DNA of 64,000 nucleotides, taken from Staphylococcus piscifermentans (lineage in GTDB: Bacteria; Bacillota; Bacilli; Staphylococcales; Staphylococcaceae). The first letter of the stretch is position 1; each line of letters opens with the position of its first letter. Positions 53,585 to 64,000 of this stretch are shown one piece after another. The DNA is taken from the NCBI RefSeq assembly GCF_900186985.1, contig NZ_LT906447.1, positions 310,001 through 374,000 of the forward strand. The letters run 5' to 3'. The notes beneath the pieces are model-generated. The model ran no database searches. It saw only the letters and a program-made list of their open reading frames with translations, and was not told the DNA's origin. The position numbers and the translations under genes are program-made.

Positions 53585-53628
53585 AAACAGATGGAAAGAC
53601 TTCTGCTGGAGTGTTTCTGTCTGTTTTT
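53585..53628 (+). terminator. terminator after the Dcu gene
   Basis: AAACAGA (53585-53591) pairs with TCTGTTT (53620-53626), with an inner GAAA/TTTC pairing, followed by a T run. Confidence 0.75.
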
Positions 53629-54599
53629 TTTGCTTTTTGAAAATGTTTAAGTTTCAATTTCGGTGCAATACTAAATAGTACAAGAGTATGGCTTTAAAGA
53701 GAATATCATATGAATTAAAATTTCTTTGTAAGAATATTTTGCAAAAGTAGTTGTAAAAAGCGAATGAATAATATATGTTTGAAAGATAAGTAAAAAATAT
53801 AATCGACTTTTTGATAGAGCAGAAAATATTTATAAAGAAAAGATTGGGGATTGTATGAATGTCGAAGAAAAAGAAAAAACTCGAACAAAGTATGGGAGAA
53901 GAAAAGGTAAGGTTCAAGCTATATAAAGCTGGCAAACATTGGATTAAAGCTGGATTAAAAGAAATTGAATTATTACGAATTATGGGAATGCCTTTTAAAA
54001 ATAAATCGGTTGAAAAGGAACAAAAAATTGAACTTGATGTAGATACAACCGATGATTTGAAAAAAGATTTCATTAAAAAATCCGCTGTTGTAGGCGGTGC
54101 TTTTGCCACAATGAACTTAATAGATGGACACCAAGCATTCGCAGCTTCAGAAACCCCTGTTACTTCTGAGTTATCATCTTTCAGTGAGACAGTCGCAAAT
54201 CAAAATTCTACTTCTCTGACTAAATCTTCAGCAAGCCAGTCTAACACGAGTTCAAATGCAGAAAGCTCAGCAAGCGAAACAAACACTGAATCCTCTCAAA
54301 TAGAAAGTACTGCACCTTCACAAACAAGCACTTCAGAACAAAGTGAAGCTATTAATTCAGGCAGTATGTCGGAGAGCGTAAAAGACGACAAACATGTTGG
54401 ATCAACAAGCGATTCTCAAACAGAATCCGCTGAGTCATCGCAATCAACACAATCTAGCGAGGCGTCCAAAAATAATAAAACTTCAGAAACCAGCACATCA
54501 AAATCTGAAACTATTCAGAACTCAGAAGCATCTTCAAACACAGCTGATACTGAGAGTCAAACTCATAAGCAAACAAGTGAAAGCCAAACGCATCAAGAA

Positions 54600-54602
54600 T
54601 AA
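54600..54602 (+). other. in-frame TAA in the adhesin gene
   Basis: Reads Q-E-stop-K-D in the frame of the upstream signal peptide; the frame before and after is identical, so this is a single nonsense change and not a frameshift. No ribosome site suitable for restart is obvious just downstream. Confidence 0.9.
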
Positions 54603-57600
54603 AAAGATTCTGAAAATTTAACGAAAGGTAGTTCAGAAGCTTCTCGAAGCACAACTAAAACTGCCGCTGATAGTACTTCCGCTAAAAATAGTACGACTAC
54701 TTCTTCAGCAGATAAAAAGTCAGTTTCCAATAATACAACATCAAACAGCACAGAAAATAAAACAGCTTCAACCAACTCTCAGAATTCAACAAAAACTGAC
54801 GCGAGCGACACGCAAAGTACAACATCATCAAATAATCCTTCAAGTAGTGTCAATCAATCGACAAGCACGAGTACCAGTATGTCTAATTCACCTTTACGCG
54901 TGAGAATGTTAGCTGCGGCAACGCAAGTGACTCCTATGGCAGCAGCCGCAGCAACTACTACGTCTACAACTTATACAGGCGTAGGCAAAGATAAATATAA
55001 TGGCGTATCGATTTATTATCATTTAACTATTACGAATACCAACAATACTTCATTAACATTTGTATATACAGTAACCTATGACAATCCTGACACGACTACT
55101 GTAGAAAAACCATCTTTAAACTCTAATACAGTAACTATGAATACATGGGGAACTGCGACAGTACCAATGATTACTTTAGGTGCTGGTTATGGTACGCCAA
55201 CGACTGTACAATCAGGGCTATCTACTTGGGATGCACCTTTAAAATTTTTGACGACACCAAAGCCTACTGATAACCCGATGACAAAAATTGGTAATGGTTA
55301 TAGTTGGCCATATACAACCATCACTCCTACCAACGAGGGGAAAGGATATGGCATTACGTCTACCTTTACGGTACCGATTTCCAATCCTAAAGCAGATTTA
55401 TCGTTTACATTTATACCTTATGCTTCGCAAAATGATAACAGTTTAGGTAAAGAGAATTACTTTACGACAACCATTAAAGGCGTCGATCCAGTACAATCAC
55501 AATCGACAAGTACATCTATCGTGCAATCAACCAGTACAAGTGCAGCATCAGCATCAACTTCAACAAGTGCAAGTATCGTTGCCGATTCTCTGTCGAAAAG
55601 CACCTCAGCTTCCGAGAGTGCCAGTGCTGAGGCCTCAACTAATGCCAGTATATCTGACTCTCAATCAGCAAGTGGTTCATTAAGTACTTCTATACAGCAA
55701 TCAGCAAGTACAGCAACTTCATTGTCTGATTCTATTGCAACATCGCAATCAATCAGCGGCTCAACTAGCGCATCGACAGCAGCATCACAGGCCGCTTCAA
55801 CATCTAACAGCTCGTCAATCAGCAGCTCTACATCTAGTTCATTAAGTGCTTCCACTGCAAAAAGCATTTCGGACAGTGTATCTAAAAGTGGATCCCTAGC
55901 TGATTCACAGTCAGCATCAACCAGTCTTTCAAATCAGACAAGCGGATCTTTATCAACATCACAATCCATCAGTGAAGCTGCGAGCACTTCAAAGAGCAAT
56001 TCAATAGTAGCAAGTACATCAGTATCAGAAAGTGACTCTATTTCAAAAGCAAATTCAATTTCAGCATCACAATCAGCCAGCAGCTCTTCAAGCACATCTG
56101 AAGCAAATTCGATTGCAGCATCAACATCAGAAAGTACAGCTATCAGTACTTCTAAGTCATCGTCATTGAGCGGGTCGTTATCAACAAGTACTTCAACAAG
56201 CACCTCAGACAGCGAAGTCATTTCCGCTTCAACATCAACATCTAAAAGCGACTCGATAGCGGAATCCAACTCAGTTTCAACATCACAATCATTAAGCGCC
56301 GTACAAAGTACTTCTCTAAGCGAAGCAACATCCGCTTCCTTATCAGGCAGTACGTCAACCAGCACAGCAGAATCAGAAGCATTAAGCACTTCGCTTTCAA
56401 CGAGCCTATCAAACAGTAATTCTGGTAGTCTGTCACAATCCATCAGCACTTCAGAAAGTACAGCAGCGTCACAATCAGCCAGCACATCTCAACAAATATC
56501 ACTTTCAGCATCGACATCAGACAGTATTGCGACGAGTGCATCTCAATCGCAAGCGCTAAGTGAATCACTTGCAACAAGTACGTCCGCTTCAACATCAGTC
56601 AGCAGTTCTAATGCTGCTTCGCAATCAGCCAGCAGTTCATTAAGCGAAGCCAATTCAATATCCGAAAGCAATTCATTATCAGAGAGCCTTTCAGATTCAG
56701 CGCGCAGCACTTCAGAAAGTACAGCTGCTTCTTTAAGCAACTCTAGTTCATTGAGCAATTCTGTAGCTGCCAGTACTTCCCAATCCACTGCAGCTTCAAC
56801 GAGCGCTTCAGAGTCTTTAAGCGGTAGTTTAAGTACATCGACAAGCACTTCAGCATCTAAGAGTGCAAGCAACAGCGCTTCCTTGAGCGAATCAGAATCA
56901 CTCAGCAAAACAGCATCCGAATCCTTGAGCAACAGTTTATCATCGAGCGGTTCCGAGTCAATCAGTACATCAGAAGCGACAAGTACAAGCATTGCCAACA
57001 GTACTTCAAATTCTCAAAGCATTGCCGATTCAACAAGTGCCAGCACTTCATTGAGCACTGTAGCCTCAACGAGCGCATCCGACTCACTCAGCGCGAGTAC
57101 TTCAGCAAGTCTTTTAGAATCCGAAAGCGAATCAGATTCCATTAAGGCCAGCACATCCGAAAGTACTTCAACTTCAGCTAGTGAATCCGGTTCGACAAGC
57201 AGCAGTATTTCAACGAGTATGGCTAACTCTGCCAGTACTTCCGATTCTGTAAAAGAAAGCACTTCGTTGAGTACGTCAGGCTCAGAAAGTGCCTCAAGCT
57301 CAATCAGTGCGAGCACATCAGCAAGTCTTTCAGATTCGATTAAAACATCGACAGCCATCAGCACAAGCACATCAACCAGCGATTCAGAATCTATGAGTGA
57401 ATCTTCATCATTGAGTGACAGCAAATCATCAAGTATTTCAAACTCTGAAAGTACATCCGCTTCAGTCAGCAAAAGTACTTCATTGAGTACAGCAGAGTCA
57501 GAAAGCGAATCTAGCTCTATCAGCGATAGTATGGTCGCAAGTACTTCAGTTTCAACACGTGATTCTGAAGTGACAAGCGCTAGTGTTTCAGGCAGTACTT

Positions 57601-59999
57601 CAGCCAGCAACTCGCTTTCGCAAAGTACATCAACGTCTATCAATACGAGCACATCAGAGAGCAGCAGTAATTCGATTGCTACTTCTAATTCAATTAGCGC
57701 CAGCACATCAGCAAGTCTTTTAGAATCGGAAAGTGAATCGAATTCCTTGAGTACCTCAACATCAACTAGTGAAGCTAAATCGCTGAGCGAATCGAATTCT
57801 ATTCGTACGAGCACCTCTGAAAGTATCTCAGTATCTACAAGCACTTCTGAGGTGTTAAGCGAGCAAGCATCTGAAAGTGCATCCGTTTCAGATAGCAAAT
57901 CAATGTCTATCAGCGCGAGCACATCAGAGAGCACCGCAGTTTCAACGAGCAAGTCTGAGTCTATTAGTAACAGCATTTCATCAAGTATCTCAGCTTCTGA
58001 GAGTGAAGCGGCTTCAGTGAGTGCGAGCACATCCGAAAGTACCGCATCATCGATCAGTACGTCAGAATCCTTAAGCGGTGTGGCATCTGAAAGTACTGCG
58101 GCATCCATCAGTGCTTCAAATTCATTGAGCACTAAAGTTTCTCAAAGCGAGTCGGACTCAACAAGCGAATCCGAATCGGTTGTTACGAGTACGTCAATGA
58201 GTGAAGCTAAATCAGCGAGTCAATCGACATCCTTGAGTGATAGTATTGCAAACAGTACTTTAGCATCCATCAGTGACTCGATTGTTACAAGTACAATTAA
58301 GTCAGACAGCATCGCAGCATCCGAAAGTTTATCCGGCTCATACAGTGCCAGCAACTCACAAAGTGTTTCTTTATCAGAAGCGGAATCCGAATCGATCTCA
58401 GAAAGTACATCCTCAAGTGAAGCTAAATCAACGAGTCAATCAACATCCTTGAGTGATAGTATTGCAAACAGTACTTCAAAATCAATCAGCGACTCGATTG
58501 TTACAAGTACAAGCAAATCAGACAGCCTAGCAGTATCAGAAAGCGTATCCGACTCATACAGTGCCAGCAGCTCACAAAGTGTTTCTTTATCAGAAGCAGC
58601 ATCTGAATCCATCTCAGAAAGCACATCCACAAGTGAAGCTGAATCGACAAGCACATCGACATCGTTAAGCAACAGCATTGCAAACAGTACTTCAGCATCG
58701 ATCAGCGACTCAATTGTTACAAGTACAAGCAAATCAGACAGCCTAGCAGTATCCGAAAGCTTATCTCATTCATACAGTGCCAGCAGTTCACAAAGTATTT
58801 CTGCATCGGAATCGGAATCTGAAGTGATTTCAGAAAGCACATCCGCAAGTGAAGCTAAATCAACGAGTCAATCAACATCGCTGAGTGACAGTATTGCAAT
58901 CAGTACTTCAAAATCAATCAGTGACTCAATCGTTACAAGTACAAGCAAGTCAGACAGCCTATCAGCATCCGAAAGCTTATCTGATTCATACAGCGCCAGC
59001 AGTTCACAAAGCCTAGCAGTATCAGAAAGTACTTCTGAAGCAGTGTCAACTAGTATTTCAACAAGTGAAGCTGAATCAACAAGCACATCGACATCATTAA
59101 GCGACAGCATTGCAAGCAGTACGTCAGCATCTATCAGAGACTCGATCGCTACAAGCACAAGCAAATCAGATAGCATCGCAGCATCAGAGAGTGCATCAGA
59201 CTCAGTTATCGCAAGCACGTCACTTAGTACAGCCGATTCAGAAAGTACATCAACATCTATTTCAACACGTCAATCAGAAAGTACATCAACATCGATCAGC
59301 GATTCCGATTCACTGAGTACGCAACTTTCAAATAGTAATTCAACATCCCTGAGTACAGCCGATTCAATCAGTGCAAGCACATCAGAAAGCACTAGCTTAT
59401 CTGCAGCAACGAGTGAAAGCATTTCAGAAAGTACATCTATATCAGAGCTTACATCAGCATCTATCAGTACCAGCCTGTCAGACAGCACCTCCGATTCACT
59501 CAATAAATCTGCATCCATCAGCGCCAGCCTGTCAGACAGCACAGTAGCATCTACCAGTCTATCCGAATCATTGAGCGGCAGTTTATCAACCAGCCAAGCG
59601 AACTCAGGATCCGAAAGTCTCAACGAATCAGAAAGCGAGTCCGCATCCATCAGTGCGTCAACATCGACACAAGCCAGTACATCAGAAAGCATAGCCAATT
59701 CAGAAAGTACGTCCACATCCCTAGAACAAAGCACATCTACAAGTACTTCAATTGCTAATAGCACCTCCGATTCTCTAGAAAAGAGTACTTCGGAAAGTGC
59801 GGCTATCTCTGAAAGTACGGCTAATTCAGAAAGTTTGAGCATGGAAGAAAGTACATCTATTGCGACAAGCCAATCTATCTCAACAAGTGATAGTGAACAA
59901 GAAAGTCTTTCTATTTCTACAAGACTCTCTGACTCAAATAGCGCGAGTATTTCAGTGAGCGCATCAAATTCTGAAAGTATAGTGGCTTCGACAAGCAAC

Positions 60000-61000
60000 A
60001 GTATTGCAGCAAGCGAGTCACAATCAGCCAGCCTATCGACATCGACGAGCAAGAGTACGTCAGATAGTGCGTCAATTTCCGAAAGTCATTCAATATCAGA
60101 CAGCAAAAGCGCATCCAGCAGTACTTCACTTGCGAACAGTATCTCAGCATCGACAAGCGAAAGCCTAGAAGCGAGCGAATCGAATTCTGAAAGTATGGAA
60201 ACTTCGACAAGCAAGAGTACTGCGGCAAGCGAGTCACAATCAGCCAGCTTATCGACATCGACAAGCAAGAGTGCGTCAGATAGTACGTCAATTTCCGAAA
60301 GTCATTCGTTATCAGACAGCAAGAGTGCATCCAGCAGTACTTCACTTGCCAGCAGCATCTCAGCATCAACAAGCGAAAGCCTAGAAGCGAGTGAATCGAA
60401 TTCGGAAAGCATAGCGACATCGACAAGCAACAGTACTGCAGCAAGCGAGTCACAATCAGCCAGCCTATCGACATCGACAAGCAAGAGTGCGTCAGATAGT
60501 ACGTCAATTTCCGAAAGTCATTCACTATCAGACAGCAAGAGTGCATCCAACAGTACGTCACTTGCGAACAGTATCTCAGCATCGACAAGCGAAAGTTTAG
60601 AAGCGAGTGAATCGAATTCGGAAAGTATAGCGACGTCAACAAGCAACAGTACTGCAGCAAGCGAGTCGCAATCAGCCAGCCTATCGACATCGACGAGCAA
60701 GAGTACGTCAGATAGTGCGTCAATTTCCGAAAGTCATTCGTTATCAGACAGCAAAAGCGCATCCAGCAGTACTTCACTTGCGAACAGTATCTCAGCATCG
60801 ACAAGCGAAAGCCTGAAAGTGAGCGAATCGAATTCTGAAAGCGTAGAAACATCGACAAGCAACAGTACCGCAGCCAGCGAATCGCAATCAGAAAGTCTGT
60901 CAACATCGACAAGCAAGAGTGCGTCAGATAGCGCAGCGATATCCGAAAGCCATTCATTATCCGACAGCACAAGTGAATCCGACAGCACTTCACTTGCCAG
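60000..61000 (+). repeat. 216-bp super-repeats inside the serine-rich region
   Basis: A marker segment (AATTTCCGAAAGTCATTC) recurs at 60074, 60290, 60506 and 60722, exactly 216 bp (72 codons) apart, with near-identical DNA between copies, and a more diverged copy near 60938. This is much more uniform than the surrounding serine-rich DNA. Confidence 0.9.
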
Positions 61001-64000
61001 CAGCATCTCAGCATCAACTAGTGCAAGCCTTGTAGCCAGTGAGTCGAATTCGGTAAGTTTATCGACTTCCATGAGTGATAGTACAGTAATCAGCGAGTCA
61101 CGTTCAGAGAGCTTAGCCGGATCGATTAGTGCGAGTACTTCAGAAAGTGACTCCATTGTCAGCAGCACTTCTGAATCAACAAGTTCAAGTGTAGTAGCAA
61201 GTACGTCAGTATCGACAAGCTTGTCTACTTCAACAAGCGACAGTACTGAAACTAGCAATTCACGCTCGATAAGCCTTTCACAATCATTAAGTGGTAGTGA
61301 AGCGGAAAGCATGACACAATCAACAAGTCTTTCACAATCACTCAGCGCCAGCACATTATTAAGTGAAGCCAACTCAACTAGTGCGTCAGATTCGACAGTT
61401 GCAAGTACTTCTATCAGTACATCTAACTCAACAAGCTTAGCCGATTCCATTAACGCCAGTACTTCAGCAAGCATGGTCAACTCAGCAAGCTTGTCAGACT
61501 CGTTAAGTACGAGCACTGCAGCAAGCGAATCGCGTTCAGCAAGTTTAGCCAACTCGATCAGTGCAAGCACTTCAGACAGCATAGCAGAATCCAACAGCAT
61601 TTCTGCTTCTTCCAGTGAATCTGATGCGGCGAGCACATCATTGAGCGAAGCATATTCAAATAGCCAGTCAGAATCGATGAGCAACAGTACTTCTAACAGT
61701 AAAGCCGATTCCGAAAGCTTGTCAGATTCAATCAGTACGAGTGTCTTAACAAGTGAGTCGCGCTCAGCCAGTCTGTCAGATTCTGTAAAAGTAAGTACTT
61801 TAGAAAGTGCGTCGACTTCAACAGCCATTTCCGAATCTGTAAGTACAAGTACTGCAGCAAGTGAATCTCGTTCCGAAAGCTTAGCGAACTCAATCAGTGC
61901 GAGCACTTCAGACAGTAATAAAGTATCAATGAGTATTTCTGAATCAATGAGCAACAGTACGTCTGATAGTGAAGAAGAATCATTAAGTTTAGTCGATTCG
62001 TTAAATGCAAGTACTTCAGTAAGTCAAATTGCTTCGACAAGCTTATCTGAATCAATAGCAGCTAGTACTTCATTGAGTAATGTAAATTCAACAAGTGTGT
62101 CCACTTCAATGAGTGACAGCACTTCAATCAGCGAGTCACGCTCAGCCAGTCTGTCAGATTCGTTGGAACAAAGCACATCATTAAGTGAAGCAACTTCAGC
62201 CAGCTTGTCAGGTTCTCAATCATTAAGTACAGCTGAGAGCACTGCAAATTCCGCAAGTACATCAGATTCTATTAAAGCAAGTGAATCAGCTAGTACTGCA
62301 TATTCAGAAAGTCAATCAACTTCAGAAAGTGCCAGCACATCTGACAGTGAAGTCACTTCAACAAACGTTTCATTATCGCAAAGTGCAAGTACGTCTGAAA
62401 GTATAGGTCATTCTACAAGCGTAAGCGACAGTATTTTAACGAGTACTTCATTAAGTGATAAGACAAGTACTTCCATCAGCAATTCAACTGTAGCTAGCAA
62501 TAGTGCGAGCGTATCGCTAAGTACTTCATTGTCAGCCAGCCTATCAGATTCGATGGCAAGTGATTCTGCTTCAACTAGTACGAGCATATCTGCAAGTGAA
62601 TCAAGATCAGCCAGTCTGTCAGATTCAACTGCAGCAAGTACGTCCATCAGTGAAGCAGCTTCAACAAGCTTATCTAACTCAACGAGCGACAGTATAATAG
62701 CTAGTACATCAGACTCGTCAAGTCTTTCAACGTCACTAAGTGAAAGTATCAGTAGTTCGACAGCTGCAAGTGAAAGCACAAGCGGTGTAGTGAGCGAATC
62801 ATTATCCGAAAGTAAGTCTGCTTCGACAAGCGATTCTGAAAAGTTAAGCGGCAGTATTTCGGCTAGCACTTCCGACTCGCTTAAAAACTCAACATCAGTG
62901 AGCAGCAGTTTATCTGAAAGTACGTCAACATCAGTCGATAATTCAGAATCACTAAGTGAAATTATTTCAACAAGCTTATCCACTTCGACAAGTACCTTTG
63001 AAGCCAGAGTGAAATCACAATCGATGAGCACTTCGGATTCTATAAATACTTCAATATCTGTCAGTGATCAAGCATCATCAAGCGAATCTACATCGCTCAG
63101 TGAATCAGATGTTATCAGCGAAAGTTTATCAGAGAGCAAATCAACATCTGTAATCAACTCTGAACAAACAAGTACTAGTATTTCAACATCGTTAAATGAA
63201 TCAACATCTGAAAGTGAAAGTATTTCAGCTAGCAAATCCACATCTGTGGTGGACTCAGAATCAGAAAGTACAAGTATTGCAAGCAGCACATCATTATCAA
63301 CGTCAAGCTCAACATCACTGAGCGAAAGTACATCACTCAGCAGCAGCAATTCTGCTTCAACAAGTGACAGTCTGTCATCGAGTTATGCAGCATCAATGAG
63401 TCTTTCAGAACAAATCAGTGAAAGTCTTGCAGCAAGTCACTCAGCATCAGCTAGTACATCTGAATCGCTCAGTGGAAGTTTATCAGCTAGCCATGCAGCA
63501 TCCGACAGTGCATCTGAGTCATTGAGTGCAAGCTTGGCAGAAAGCCATGCAGCATCCGACAGTGCATCTGAGTCATTGAGTGCAAGCTTGGCAGAAAGCC
63601 ATGCGACATCAACAAGTGTTTCTGAAGCTATCAGTGAAAGTTTATCGGCAAGTCATGCAGCGTCAGATAGTACCTCATTATCAAACAGCACTAGTCTATC
63701 GACGGTATATTCAGATTCAGCAAGTACATCTGTATCAGCAAGTGAAAGTTCAGCTGACAGTTATTCTGCATCAGCGAGTCTCTCTGAAATAACGAGCACT
63801 AGCTTATCAACGAGTCTTTCAGTTGAAGAAAGTGAAGAAACTTCAGTCAGAAATAGCTTGATAGCGAGTGATGCTGCTTCTGAAAGTACTTCAACGTCGA
63901 TGAGTACGAGTCTTTCAGATAGTGGTTCACTATCGATTCGCATATCTGAATCACTCAGTGAAAGTCTATCTTCAAGTGAGGCATTATCAGAAAGTGCTTC

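Larger units (their letters stand above)
53859..64000 (+). pseudogene. sraP: giant SraP-like serine-rich repeat adhesin, interrupted by an in-frame stop and cut by the window edge
   Basis: Serine-rich repeat glycoprotein of the SecA2/SecY2-exported, wall-anchored adhesin family. ATG at 53859 opens a long signal peptide with KLYKAGKHWIKAGLKEIELL (residues about 20-39), then KKSAVVGGAFATMNLIDGHQ and cleavage near AFAAS, closely like S. aureus SraP. A first serine-rich segment follows (codons about 95-330). Codon 248 (54600-54602) is TAA; the same frame then continues open for over 3,100 codons to the window end. Codons about 369-545 are non-repetitive (TTYTGVGKDKYNGVSIYY onward) and form the presumed binding region, which does not resemble the lectin module of SraP. 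From about codon 546 the protein is an almost unbroken S-x-S-x repeat. The stop should disable the adhesin unless it is suppressed, bypassed or an error. The anchor and export genes lie outside the window. Confidence 0.88.

Noticed and set aside
56242..63943. Many long minus-strand frames opposite the serine-rich adhesin region, for example 57014-58132 and 59917-61954
   Set aside because: They are the complement of AGC/TCN serine codons, lack ribosome sites and give low-complexity leucine/serine/aspartate or cysteine-rich products.

Overview
The window is chromosomal DNA of a low-GC Gram-positive that is almost certainly a Staphylococcus. The pointers are the tatA/tatC-fepABC iron locus, the argF-arcC-yfcC locus, a 289-residue YidC lipoprotein, an SraP-type serine-rich repeat adhesin with the KAGKxW long signal peptide, strong AGGAGGT-type ribosome sites and frequent GTG/TTG starts. 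The S. carnosus/condimenti/simulans group is my guess; the sequence alone does not settle it.

Layout, left to right. 1-3.5 kb: ornithine carbamoyltransferase, carbamate kinase and a YfcC-type permease on the minus strand, behind a promoter that carries a perfect cre match and a TGTGA-N6-TCACA operator. 3.9-8.7 kb: a coiled-coil lipoprotein, a charged-repeat membrane protein, YidC, an unknown membrane protein and a secreted protein. 8.8-15.1 kb: a LysR regulator divergent from an AfuABC/FbpABC-like importer and a metallophosphatase; a hairpin-repeat array sits between the binding protein and the permease. 15.3-17.3 kb: an orphan betaine/carnitine-type binding lipoprotein, a decayed DUF1828/DUF1829 gene between 32-bp direct repeats, and two tiny cationic peptide genes with their own ribosome sites and terminator. 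17.3-30.6 kb: BCCT transporter, Fic protein, CPBP protease, an NmrA/TetR/SDR cluster, an orphan Vsr nuclease, a TspO-patatin-TenA cluster, an amidohydrolase and two paralogous exported proteins, one of which has lost its lipobox cysteine. 31-36 kb: three paralogous SAP-domain proteins. 36-42 kb: SDR, flavin reductase, membrane-anchored glutamate-synthase-like protein, DHA2 exporter. 42.5-47.5 kb: Fur-box-controlled fepABC facing Fur-box-controlled tatAC. 48-53.6 kb: a possible small RNA, an exact 60-bp duplication, a DUF1445 protein, a large-subunit catalase behind a sigma-B-like promoter, and a Dcu transporter. 53.9 kb to the end: a giant SraP-like gene broken by an in-frame TAA after codon 247 and otherwise open for over 3,100 codons.

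The most distinctive feature is a set of ten intergenic arrays of tandem hairpin repeats. Three families (called A, B and C here) have periods of 42, 41 and 43 bp and share a GTGTC[C/T]A core in their arms. I count 53 A hairpins and 16 C hairpins. B hairpins, where present, lie to the left of A. Several arrays are flanked by strongly G-rich DNA on the left and strongly C-rich DNA on the right, so GC skew flips across them. I do not recognise this system.
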